A stretch of DNA of 16,807 bases from Coriobacteriales bacterium (lineage in GTDB: Bacteria; Actinomycetota; Coriobacteriia; Coriobacteriales; UBA8131), in contig JAISMZ010000241.1 in the NCBI GenBank assembly GCA_031276475.1, positions 1 through 16,807 of the forward strand. The letters are read 5' to 3'. Positions within the stretch are counted from its first letter, which is position 1; each line of letters starts with the position of its first letter. The notes below the pieces were generated by a model, which had not been told where the DNA came from, did no database searches, and saw only the letters and a program-made list of their open reading frames with translations. Position numbers and translations under genes: made by a program. Positions 1 to 9,300 of this stretch are shown here, in pieces.

Positions 1-6
1 TGCTTG

Positions 7-135
7 CCCCCAGGAACACAAAAGAACCGTCCCTCTGTGTCGTCTGTGTCGTCCCCCCAGGAACACAAAAGAACCGTCCCTCTGTGTCGTCCCCCCAGGA
101 ACACAAAAGGGACGTACCCTTCTGTGTCGTCTCGT
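7..135. repeat. three tandem REP-like palindromic elements
   Basis: Three head-to-tail copies (7-52, 53-90, 91-135) of a unit of roughly 38-46 bp, each opening with a C-run followed by CAGGAACACAAAAG and ending in CTGTGTCGT. Inside each copy is an imperfect palindrome bounded by ACACA and TGTGT (16-40, 63-87, 101-127). Read on the minus strand, the A/C mismatches of the first two copies become G-T pairs, giving an 11-bp stem with a 3-nt loop; copy 3 has a different core but still folds. A further C-run follows at 136-154. Size, palindromy and tandem layout resemble REP sequences mobilised by RAYT (Y1-type) transposases, but no such gene is in the window. The assignment to REP is by resemblance only. 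Confidence 0.7.
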
Positions 136-157
136 CCCCCCGTAACATCCCCCCAAA

Positions 158-176
158 ACAGGGCCAGAGGGCCTGT
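158..176. repeat. short hairpin beside the REP-like array
   Basis: ACAGG at 158-162 pairs with CCTGT at 172-176, and an inner CC/GG pair continues the stem past one G-G mismatch. The element lies between the tandem palindromes and the 15-bp stem and is flanked by C-runs like those that separate the REP-like copies, so it may be a diverged member of the same array. Confidence 0.4.
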
Positions 177-203
177 CCCCATGGCGCTGAAAGAGTCGTC
201 CCC

Positions 204-237
204 TCTCCGGGATGCGACTGATGTCGCATCCCGGAGA
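204..237 (-). terminator. 15-bp perfect stem-loop downstream of the giant surface-protein gene
   Basis: The arms 204-218 and 223-237 are perfectly complementary around a TGAT loop; the core is CTCCGGGATGCGAC. It starts 33 bp past the final TGA (271-273) of the leftward frame, the usual place for a transcript end. No T-run follows the stem in the leftward direction (GGGGACGACTC comes next) or rightward, so it is not a canonical intrinsic terminator. It could be a factor-dependent or U-less terminator, an RNA 3'-end stabiliser, or another mobile palindrome next to the REP-like array. Confidence 0.5.
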
Positions 238-270
238 CAGAGGCACTCCGATCAACTCCTCATCCTGCAC

Positions 271-1275
271 TCAGGCGATATAACCGCCCGTGGACGTACC
301 GGACCTCCGATCGTCGTCGTCATCATCATCGGCAAGCGACCTGCCAACAATCAGACGAATTGCGATCAACACACTGACAACCGCAAAGGCAATCACCACA
401 AATACTGTGTGCGCGTTGATCAACACCATCCTGGCCGTCACGGAATCGAGGATGAAGAATACCAGGGCAGGCACCAGGCCAAGCAGGCAGATTACGGCAG
501 TGAACAGGCGGATCCTGTTCAGCCTCCTGCGCAGGTCCTCGTCATCAACCGCTCTCTCGTCTTCTCTGCGGTGGCGAAAGCTGGCAACCGTTAAGGCGAC
601 GACTGCCATGAAGGCAATAAGTGACAGCAGCAGACTGACCAGACTCCACGTTTTATCAGAAGTAGTGGAGCGGGGCACCGGTTTGTCCTTAAGCGACTTG
701 CTTGGCCTTGATGCGTCCGGTGCTGTTGGGCCAGGCACCTGCACCTCATAGGGAGTGGGAACCGGTACCTCTACAACGTTTGTCGCGCCCGGCCCCGGCA
801 CCACAACCGGTGGTTGAACGATCACGCTGGGCGGTGGTGGTGGCGAAACGATTACCGTAGGCGGAGGTGGGGGCGGGGGAGGCACAGGAGGCGTGGGAAT
901 CTGATTCCAGACCGCATAGAGCCTGACGTCTTCATAGATTTTAAAGGTCTGACCGGCCTGGTAGGCCGCGCCACCGTTGCTCGTTAAGGCCCAGCCGCCA
1001 AAGCTGTAGCCGCTGCGCCGCAAGTCGCCCTGGTCGGCTACGACGGCAGGAGTGCCTGCCTGATGCAGGGTTGTGGCCGGCGGCGTGCCTGACGTCGCAC
1101 CATTACCGTAATAGGTAAGCGCAACGCGGTCGTCATCAACGATAAAGGTCACGTCGAGGTGGGTCGCCGGCTCGTCTTGTACCGCAAAGCGTACCGTGTA
1201 GGAGCCGGCCTTCTCCGGTATCTGCTCGGGCTTTACCGTGGTCTGCACAAAGCTGGCATCGGAGACCTTCCAGGC
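271..1275 (-). CDS. in-frame continuation of the giant adhesin (C-terminal InlB-type repeat, Pro stalk, three-helix anchor)
   Basis: 334 codons after the internal TAG, ending at TGA (271-273). A GTG at 1248 could be called a start but has no ribosome-binding site. Numbered from that codon: residues 45-115 form an InlB-type (Listeria-Bacteroides) repeat, with LTYYGNGATSG, GYSFGGWALTSNGG and YEDVRLYAVW. Residues 117-178 are a Pro-rich stalk with two Pro runs, suited to crossing a cell wall. Hydrophobic helices lie at 201-224, 248-270 and 278-302, and the tail has a run of seven Asp. No LPXTG motif is present, so attachment would be by a multi-helix membrane anchor, not by sortase. If the TAA and TAG terminate translation, this anchor is never made. 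Confidence 0.65.
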   Translation of the reverse strand, partial: AWKVSDASFVQTTVKPEQIPEKAGSYTVRFAVQDEPATHLDVTFIVDDDRVALTYYGNGATSGTPPATTLHQAGTPAVVADQGDLRRSGYSFGGWALTSNGGAAYQAGQTFKIYEDVRLYAVWNQIPTPPVPPPPPPPPTVIVSPPPPPSVIVQPPVVVPGPGATNVVEVPVPTPYEVQVPGPTAPDASRPSKSLKDKPVPRSTTSDKTWSLVSLLLSLIAFMAVVALTVASFRHRREDERAVDDEDLRRRLNRIRLFTAVICLLGLVPALVFFILDSVTARMVLINAHTVFVVIAFAVVSVLIAIRLIVGRSLADDDDDDDRRSGTSTGGYIA

Positions 1276-3330
1276 CTATACACCCGCGGATTTTCTCAGA
1301 TCCGCATTGGCGGCGGCCACCTGGCTGAGCTTAAGCCGCACGGGCGAGTGGCCGGCGATGATATGTTTGTCGCCGGGAGCAACCAGCCAATCCCCTACCA
1401 GCACCATGCCGGAGCGCTCCACACGGTTATGATCGCTGTCCGTAACGTTATAGGTGACCTTATAGGCGCCTTCTCTGGAGCTGTCCACGGGGCTGTCGTG
1501 TTTGATTGCCGAGGCGGGCAGCGCACCGTCCTCTGAGTCGGTGGCGTAAACACCTTGCAGGTAGCTCGGGGCCTTATCATCAAACGCCCCTTCGGCAAAC
1601 GTGGCGTCTTTGGCCACAACCTTTACCGGCGGCACATAAAGCACCGGCGCCGTGCGGTTGGTGACGGTAAGCACCACGGTGATGGTGGCGCTATGGTCTT
1701 CGTCTACCCAGAAGGTGACGTTGAACTTATCGCCTTCTTTGAGCTTGCCGGCCAGCGAAGCAAAGCTCTCGCCGCTACCTTGCAAGGTGGCGCTGACGAG
1801 CTTTTTGCTCCCCTGCTCAAAGGACATATCTCCGCTTCGTTTATAGCTTTTCACACCGGCCCGGGCAATCAGCTCAGAGGCTATCTGCTCGGCAGTCTTT
1901 GCGGCTGTCGCATTGGCGTCTGGGACGTTGATCACAAAGTTCTCTCCTAAGATGGAGTAGCGGTCCCCATTTTTGCCTTCTTTACCATCGTCGTATACCT
2001 TGGCGGTTATGCTGCGGATAAGAGAGGGGTCGTCAAGCAGGTTTAAGGTGACGAGATACTCGCCGATGACCTTCTGGTAGCCGCCGTCCTTATCCACATT
2101 TATCTTCTCTTTGGCCAGCTCGGTGCCGTCGCTTTTCCAGGCACGCGCCTCGGAGCGCTCCTTTATCTGGGCGGCCTTGTCCTTTGTGGCAACATCGCTC
2201 AGGCGAATGATGAAGGAGTTTGCCCGCAGGATGTAGTTGGCGTTGTAGCGATACGAGCCGTCGTCTATTATTACCGCACGCGCTACCGTGGCGGTGTTTC
2301 CGGCGGAATCGGTAACCGAGTAGGTGACCTTTGTCACACCGGGCACGCTGGCGTCTATCTTTACCTCATCGGCCTTGCCGTCGCCGTTTTGGTCGATTAT
2401 CACCTTGCTGGTGATGTCTCCGTCCTCTGCGTCCTTGGCGCTGACACCGACCATCAGCTCTGCGGGGGTAAGCAGTCCTGCCTTGTCGCGCACCGGGACA
2501 ACCAGAGGGGTGGGAATGGCGACTATTTCGGGCAGAGCACCTTTGCCCACCGTAACGCTGAGCGTGGCCGAGGCGTTTTTGTCCCTGTCGCTTATCACCA
2601 CCTTGTAGCTGCCCGTGGCCTGCTCGTCGGTCTTGCGCTCAAAGAAGCCGCCAGCATCCGCGACGATGGTATCGAGGTTGCTCAAAGTCCCGTCAGCCTC
2701 GGTTTTGCGCCCGCCGGCACCAAGCGCCTTGAGCAGTGCCGCGTTGGCATCGGCATCTTTTTGGATGGCGTCAGCCTGAAGGGGGGTGAGCACGATGTTG
2801 TTGCCAAAGACATAGTAACTGTCAGCGCTCGCCGCAGCTCCGGGAAGCTCTTTTCCGGGCACGAAGACAACCACGTCTTTATCCACGACCTCAGCCGATA
2901 CCTTGCGGGTGATGGCAGGTGCTGTGGAGGGAAAGTCTGTGCCGGTTGCCGTTATCGGATAGACAGCCACCTTGTTGGTGTAGCCTCCCGTATCCAAGCG
3001 CGTCTGATCCGCCGGCAAAACGTCTCCAGCTCGCACCGAAGCAGACTCGTTGGCGCCCGCGGTAAGGCGCACAGAGGTCTTTCCGCGCACCTGCGAAAGC
3101 TTGCCGGCGTCGTCAGCAGCAACATCCTTTAAGGCGATGACAAAGGAGGAGGCAGACAGTATTCGGCCTTTGCCTACCTTGTAGCGCCCGTCGTTTACCA
3201 CCACGATGCGGTCGGCCTCGGCGGTATTGTTGTCGGCGTCGGTTACGGAGAAGTGCACGTGGTAGCTGCCTGGCGCCTTGGTGTCCACCGCAGGGCCAAC
3301 TGCTTCAGCCTTGACGTCTGCCGTGATGTC
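1276..3330 (-). CDS. in-frame continuation of the giant adhesin (middle part, Ig/DUF5011-like repeats)
   Basis: 684 codons between the internal TAA and TAG, in the same frame as the upstream gene. A nominal start is GTG at 3288 (VDTKAPGSYHV), but no Shine-Dalgarno precedes it and it lies inside a domain, so independent translation is unlikely. Three repeats carry the signature TD-x3-N...V-x-DG-x-Y (VTDADNNTAEADRIVVVNDG; VTDSAGNTATVARAVIIDDG; a degraded VTDSDHNRVERSGMVLVGDW). They alternate with segments beginning like NSFIIRLSDVA or ENFVINVPDAN. Motifs such as KDAEDGDITSKV resemble DUF5011/HYR-type Ig-like modules of bacterial surface proteins. The likely role is an extended stalk in the full-length adhesin. 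The segment has no stop or frameshift over about 2 kb, which argues that the interruptions are recent. Confidence 0.65.
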   Translation of the reverse strand, partial: DITADVKAEAVGPAVDTKAPGSYHVHFSVTDADNNTAEADRIVVVNDGRYKVGKGRILSASSFVIALKDVAADDAGKLSQVRGKTSVRLTAGANESASVRAGDVLPADQTRLDTGGYTNKVAVYPITATGTDFPSTAPAITRKVSAEVVDKDVVVFVPGKELPGAAASADSYYVFGNNIVLTPLQADAIQKDADANAALLKALGAGGRKTEADGTLSNLDTIVADAGGFFERKTDEQATGSYKVVISDRDKNASATLSVTVGKGALPEIVAIPTPLVVPVRDKAGLLTPAELMVGVSAKDAEDGDITSKVIIDQNGDGKADEVKIDASVPGVTKVTYSVTDSAGNTATVARAVIIDDGSYRYNANYILRANSFIIRLSDVATKDKAAQIKERSEARAWKSDGTELAKEKINVDKDGGYQKVIGEYLVTLNLLDDPSLIRSITAKVYDDGKEGKNGDRYSILGENFVINVPDANATAAKTAEQIASELIARAGVKSYKRSGDMSFEQGSKKLVSATLQGSGESFASLAGKLKEGDKFNVTFWVDEDHSATITVVLTVTNRTAPVLYVPPVKVVAKDATFAEGAFDDKAPSYLQGVYATDSEDGALPASAIKHDSPVDSSREGAYKVTYNVTDSDHNRVERSGMVLVGDWLVAPGDKHIIAGHSPVRLKLSQVAAANADLRKSAGV

Positions 3331-6300
3331 TTAGGCGATGTCGTCATCTGCGGTAGAAGGATCGCCCTGGCCGCCGCCGTCGCGATCCTGGGCGCTGACG
3401 GCATAGGTGGGCGTGTATTTGTCGGCCGTGATGGCCCCAGCAGGCGCTTCCCCTTTGCCGATCCAGACCTCAAGGGGGCTTTGGGCATAGATTACCGGGG
3501 GCTGTCCGTTGGAGACAACACCGTTAATCGTCACCTTCTGCGAGGTGGCGGGGATGCCCTCTATGGCAAAGGTTATCGGGTAGCTTCCCTGCTCGGCCTT
3601 AAAGCCTCCGCGGTCAGCTATCAGCAGCGCCTTGTCTGCGGCCGTCTCCACAAGCTTTACCACGTGTGCGCGGGCCTTGTCAGCAAAACTGTCATTTTGC
3701 AGTACCTCTTTGGCCTGGACGGTGTTCACCAAAAAGTTTGAGGCATAAATGCCGTATTGGCTGTCCTTCGTGCCGGGGTCCACCTTATCGGCCACCACCA
3801 CCAATCCGGTGATCGCCTTCTCTGCGCTGTGGCCTTTGGCCTGCCAGGTAAACGGGTAGCTTCCGGCCGGGGCCTTGCCGGTCTGGTAACCATCGGGGAT
3901 GCCGCCTTTGAGCACCACCTCCACGCTGTCGCCTTTTGTGGTGTAGGCCTCGGCAAACGACAGGCTTTTAATCGCGTCTTCGGAGCGCTGCACGGCGGAT
4001 TGCTGAACGATGAAGTTACGCGCCCCAACGATGATGTCGTTTACGCCGTCACCGTTTTCGTCTTTTATCACATAGCGACCGTCATCTACCACCACGGCAC
4101 GATATTCCGTGGTCTTGTTGCCGGCAGAGTCCGTCGCCGTATAGCCCACCTTGTAGACGCCGATGTTTTTACTGTCTATCGTCGTTGCCTTGCCGTCTGC
4201 GCCCAGGGGCGCAACCACCATCCCCTTATACAGGGACTGGGCCTTGCCGTCGGTGTCAGACCAGGTGGGGTAGTCCTCCTTGTCGGTAACCTGAAGGGCT
4301 GCTTTGAGCTCTTCGGCAGACAGAACGTGGGAGGTAAAGGGGGTCTGTTTTATCACCAGGGGGTATTGGGTAAAGGTGATCACCGGTGCCTCACCACCCG
4401 TGCTGGGATCGGGAGTATTGTAACCAACATCTAACTTGCGGGTCTGCTCGGAGGCGCTGCCCAGGGCGATGACTATCTCCTCCACAACACCGGTTGCCGG
4501 CACGTAGCCCGCGCCGGAGGTCGTGATGTCCATGCCCTCAAGCGGCGTGGGGAACTTCAGGCGGTATTTACCCGCGGGCACCGCAAAGCGATAGGCGCCC
4601 TGCGCGTCGGTCGTGGCAACGTCGCCGGCCTTCGCCGCGTAGGCGACGTAGGCCGAGCCGTTCCAGACCTCAAGCGTTGCGGCAACGCCGGACTTGCCCT
4701 GCTCGCCGGCGTCAAGGACGCCGTTGCGGTTGCTGTCTACAAAGGCAATGCCGTGGATCAGCCCGCTGTTCTCCTCGGTGTTGGGCTGGTCGGGCAGCTG
4801 CGGCTTCTCGCCGTTGTTAACGCTCAGGCGGCCGGTGTTGGTAACGCTGGTGGGCCAGGCGCCGTTGACCTTCTCCAGATTGGCGATGATCTTAATAGTG
4901 ATAGTAGATTCAGCAAGTTTGGAGAAGTCCGTGTCCTCGGCCAGGCGAAAACTCGCGACCATCTTGCCGTCCAGGGCACCGCTGCCCTTTGTGTAGCTGG
5001 CCGTACCCGAGACGCTTATCTCCTTGCCGTCGGCGGCGGTGGCCGTAACCACGATGTTCGTATCGCTTACCGCACCGCCCTTCAGCACCAGTCCGGCGTC
5101 CATGATGTCCAGGATCTCAAGATGGTTGTAGCCGGCGCTGTTCTTTGGCATCTTATAGCTTATCTGATAGGTCAGATCGGCGTTTGAATCGTGAATCGGG
5201 CCGGTCGTGGCCGTGCCTCCCACCGCGACCAGATCCTTCTTAAAGGCACCGCTGTCGGGGTTCAGCTGCGGCTTTGCGTAGCCGGCGTTGGCGGTTTTCG
5301 CCAGGTTTGCGCCGTTGCTGGCGCGGTCGATGCTCAGCGCGGCGCTGAAGCCGTTATTATCCACATCGCTATAGACCTTGTCCTTGTCGCGGCTGGCGCT
5401 GTCCACGAGCCTCGTGTAGCCATAGCCATCCTCGGCGGGGGCCTGAACCACGTAACTGCCGGCGTCGACGACCATCCGGTAGGCACCGACGGCGTCGGTC
5501 TTGGCCGTCGTCAGGGGGGTCTTCAGGTCGGCGGCGGCATAAAGCGTCACGGTTCTGTTGGCCAGCGCTGTCTCGGCGGCGTCGGCGCTGTCATGAATGC
5601 CGTTACCGTTGGCGTCGGTAAACAGCACGCCGCTGATGGCGCCCTTAACGTGGATGCTGGGCTTGCCGTCCTCGGGCAGCAAGGTGTCGGGCTGCGTGGC
5701 GCCGTTCAGGTATATCTGGGCGTCATTTTTTACCGATGCCGGATAGCGGCCGTCCGCAGCCTGCAGTTTGGCCGGGATGTCGATGGTCAGCGTCTTGTTC
5801 TCGAGCTTGCTCAGGCTGGCATAGGCGGCCGCGATTCTTACCGACAGGGTGTTCTTAAAGGCATCCCAGGCAACCACAGGGGCCAGGCCGCTGATCTCGT
5901 TGCCGTCGGCCTTTATCAGCACCGCACTCTCGCTGCCGGCAAGGACGAGGCCCGCGCCCATCACGTCGCGGATCTCAATGCCGTTGTTGGCACCCGTGTC
6001 CGTGCTGTAGGAGTACAGCTGCGCGGGCATTTTAATGGCAATCCGATAGGTGAAGACGTCACTTTGCGGCGCCGTCGTCGTTGCCGCCTTGCCGCCTGTG
6101 TCGATGCTGGCCGTGCCGCTTGCGCTGATTATCCTCTTGGTAAAGGCGTCCGGGTCGTCAGGGTCGATGAACCTTGATTGCCTGTAACCGGCGTTGCTCA
6201 CCGTGCGCTGATTGGCGTCGAGGTCAAGCGTGATAGGGTTGCTCGCGCCCGTCGCGCTCTTAACGTTTGTCGCGCCGCCCACCCCAGTGCCGAGTACAAA

Positions 6301-9300
6301 GTGGTGGCCAACGATCGCTGGGTATTTTATCACGTAGCTGCCGGCGGTAATCGGGTTGCCGTCAGAGAGGGACGCGAGGGTAAACTTGCCGTCCGCATTG
6401 GTCTTGGCGGTGGCCAGAGGCTTGCTAAAGGCTGTGTCGCTGGCCGCATAGAGACTGACGATCTGGTCTGCTCCAACGCCTTTCTCGTCGCTGGAAATCG
6501 TGCCGTCGCCGTTGCTGTCATACCACAGCGTACCGCTGACGCTGGCGCTGTTTTTAACCGTTAGCTCGTGGTCGCCTAAGGCGTCGGCACCGGTGACCAG
6601 CAGCTGGCCTTTGTTCGTCACCGTGCTGGGATAGCTCCCGTCCACCTTGACGAGCTTCGCCTTAACCGTCATCGCCACTTCCTTGCCGAGTACGCTTGGG
6701 TCGCTGGTCTTCCAGGCCTGGATGGCAGCGACGTCAAAGCTGAAGGAAGCGCTGTTGCCCGACTGCGCGTCTGCGCCGGAGGCGGTGGAGGTGTAGATTG
6801 GCTTTCCGTCAATCGTAACGACAACATTGCCAGCGGCATCCGCGCCGTCGGCAAGCATCAGGCCGGCAGGCATCAGGTCCTGTATCTTTACCGAGGAGAA
6901 TCCAGCCAGGTCGCTGGCATTGCCGGGCAGCGTGAAGCTGAGGCGGTACTCAAGCAGGGCGGCGCTATCTGTGATGCTGCGATTGACAACCCAGTTACCC
7001 GCGCCGTCGTTGACCTTCTTGGCAAACGAATCGCCCATCTTCTTAACAACGTCGGGGTTGGGCTTGTTATAACCCGCCAGAACCTCCTCGCTTTGGGCGG
7101 TGGTGTCGCCCAGCGCGATCTCGATGTCGGAGACCACGCCGCTCGCCGGCGCACTGCGCGTGTTGCCGCTCACCGTGCCGTTGGTCGTGATGCCCCCATC
7201 GTTTACCGTCGCGGGAAAGACCAGCTGGTATTTGCCCGCGGGTACAAAGAACCGGTAATTGCCGGTGGCCGGTGTAATCTGCGTGTTCTTGGCGCCGTCG
7301 GGCCAGGCAAGATAATCTCCCTTGCCTCCGTTGGCGGCAGCGTCCCACTTCTTAAGCGCAACGCTGACACCCGCAAGACCGGCCTCGCCGCTGTCCAGCT
7401 GGCCGTTGCGGTTCGTGTCGCTAAAGACGGTGCCAAAGATCTGGCCGATGTTGTCTATCGTCTGCGGCGGCGTTGTGCTCTCGCCACCGTTAACCACCAG
7501 GCGGCCGATATTCGTAACGCTGGTGGGCCAGGCACCGTTGACCTTCTCCAGATTTGCTGTGATAGTCATCGTCAGTTTTGCGCCCTGCAATTTGGAGAAG
7601 TCCGTGGCGTCTGCAAAGCGGTAAGTCACCACCATCTTGCCACTGTCGCCGTCTTTGCCCGCCGTGTAGCTGGGGTAGCCGGTCGCCGGATTAACCGTCA
7701 GCGGGCTGCCGTTCTTCTCGGCCGTGACCACCACGTTTGCGGCGTTAAGGGCACCGCCTTTAAGCACCAGCCCGGGGGCCATGACATCAACCAGCTCAAG
7801 GCGGTTGTAGCCGGCGGTATTCTCTGGCATCGTGTAGCTGACGCTGTAGACCAGCTCGCCGTTGCTGTTGGTTATAGGGCCGGCCGTGGCCTTGCCGTCA
7901 ACGCTGACCAGCGACTTGGCCAGACCGCCTTTGTCGGCGGGGGTCACCTCAGGCACCGCGTATCCGGCGTTGGCAACCGGGTTCAGGCCGCTCTTGCTGG
8001 AAGCCGCTATCGTTAACCGGTGGCTCTTGCCAAGATTGTCCACATGGCTGCCGAGCGGCTCGGTGAGCGGCTTTTGCGTGGTAAAGCCGGCGCCGCTTAT
8101 CGCTTGAGCACTGATGAAATAGTATCCCGGCTCCAGGTTATCAAAGGCATAGCTGCCGTCGGCCGCCGTCTGCCTGGTGGCGTTTGCCACCGGGTTGCCC
8201 GAGGCATCCAGCAGGCTGACCGACTTGCCGGGCAAAACCGGGTCGCCGGCGCTCTTGATGCCGTCTTTGTCCCTGTCCTCAAAAAGGATGCCGCTGATAC
8301 GGCCCTTCAGGGTGACGGTGGGCGGGTCGGTTATCTCGTAGTTCTTATCGTTGTTAAGGTACAGTGAGCCGCTGTTTTTGGCTGTTGTTGCGTAAACGCC
8401 GTCTTTGGCCTCAAGCAATGCCGTGACGTCTATGGTGATCGTCTTGTTTTGCAGTGCGCTCTTCTGGGCCGCAGTGCCCACCTCGTATTTTACCGAGACG
8501 GTCTTGGTAGCCGCATCCCAGCTGATGGTGGGAATCGGCGCTCCCGCCGCTCCGGGAGTGATCGTCGCCTTAACGTTGGCCGCCGTGCCGCCCTCCTGCC
8601 TGAGCGTCAGGCCGTCGCCCATCACATCGCGTATCTCCACGCTGTTTATCTCGCTCATATCCGCGGGCATCGTCGTGCTCAGACGATAGCTTATCGGCTG
8701 GGTGGGGTCACTCAGCGTCAGGTTTGTCAGCGTCTTGCTGTTATCGGCAGGGTCAACAATGCCCTTGGTAAAGCTCGTGGGGCCGTCGGCCACGGTCAGG
8801 AAGTTTGCCGAAGCGAACACCGCGTCGTGGTAGGCCTTCTCGCCTATCGGGTTGGCGTTACCGTTTTCGTCGGTGGCAACAAAATATATTCGGTCGCCCT
8901 TCTTTAACGTCTCGCTTACCGCGCTCGGTATCGTATAGCTCCAGGTGTGCCTGGTTGCATCCAGCGTGGCGTAGACGATATCCTCGCCCGACTTGATCAC
9001 GCTTTGCCGCTCGCCGCTGACGAGGACCGCGTGGATGCTTTTGGTCAGCTCGGGGTTGTGGGCCGCTTCAACCGCGGTATAGCTGCCGCTGACATTCGCC
9101 CGACCGCTCATTAAAATCTTAGACGGACTGGTGATTGCCGGTGGTGTGGGCGGTGTCTTATCCACAACGGTTATCGGGGTGGCGCTGATCTCTGCCGGCG
9201 TGGTCATATGGGTCTTGCCGTTCGGATCCTTGTCGCCGCGCCAGACTCTGAGAACGCGGTAGGTATCGCCGGTGTTTAGAAAGCTGCCCTTCTCATAGCG

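Noticed and set aside
7..135. CRISPR array
   Set aside because: The copies are tandem without unique spacers of regular length, and each is a palindrome of REP type.
271..1275. Sortase (LPXTG) anchor at the adhesin C-terminus
   Set aside because: No LPXTG-like motif precedes the hydrophobic segments, and there are three helices instead of one.
1276..3288. Treating 1276-3288 and 271-1248 as independent genes with GTG starts
   Set aside because: Both GTG codons lie inside a domain that continues upstream, no ribosome-binding site precedes either, and both share the frame of the giant gene.
5191..8016. Rightward open frames opposite the D2/SdrD-B modules (for example 5191-6177 and 7093-8016)
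   Set aside because: They repeat in step with the sense-strand modules and encode low-quality Val/Ala/Gly/Arg-rich sequence; they are shadows of the adhesin.
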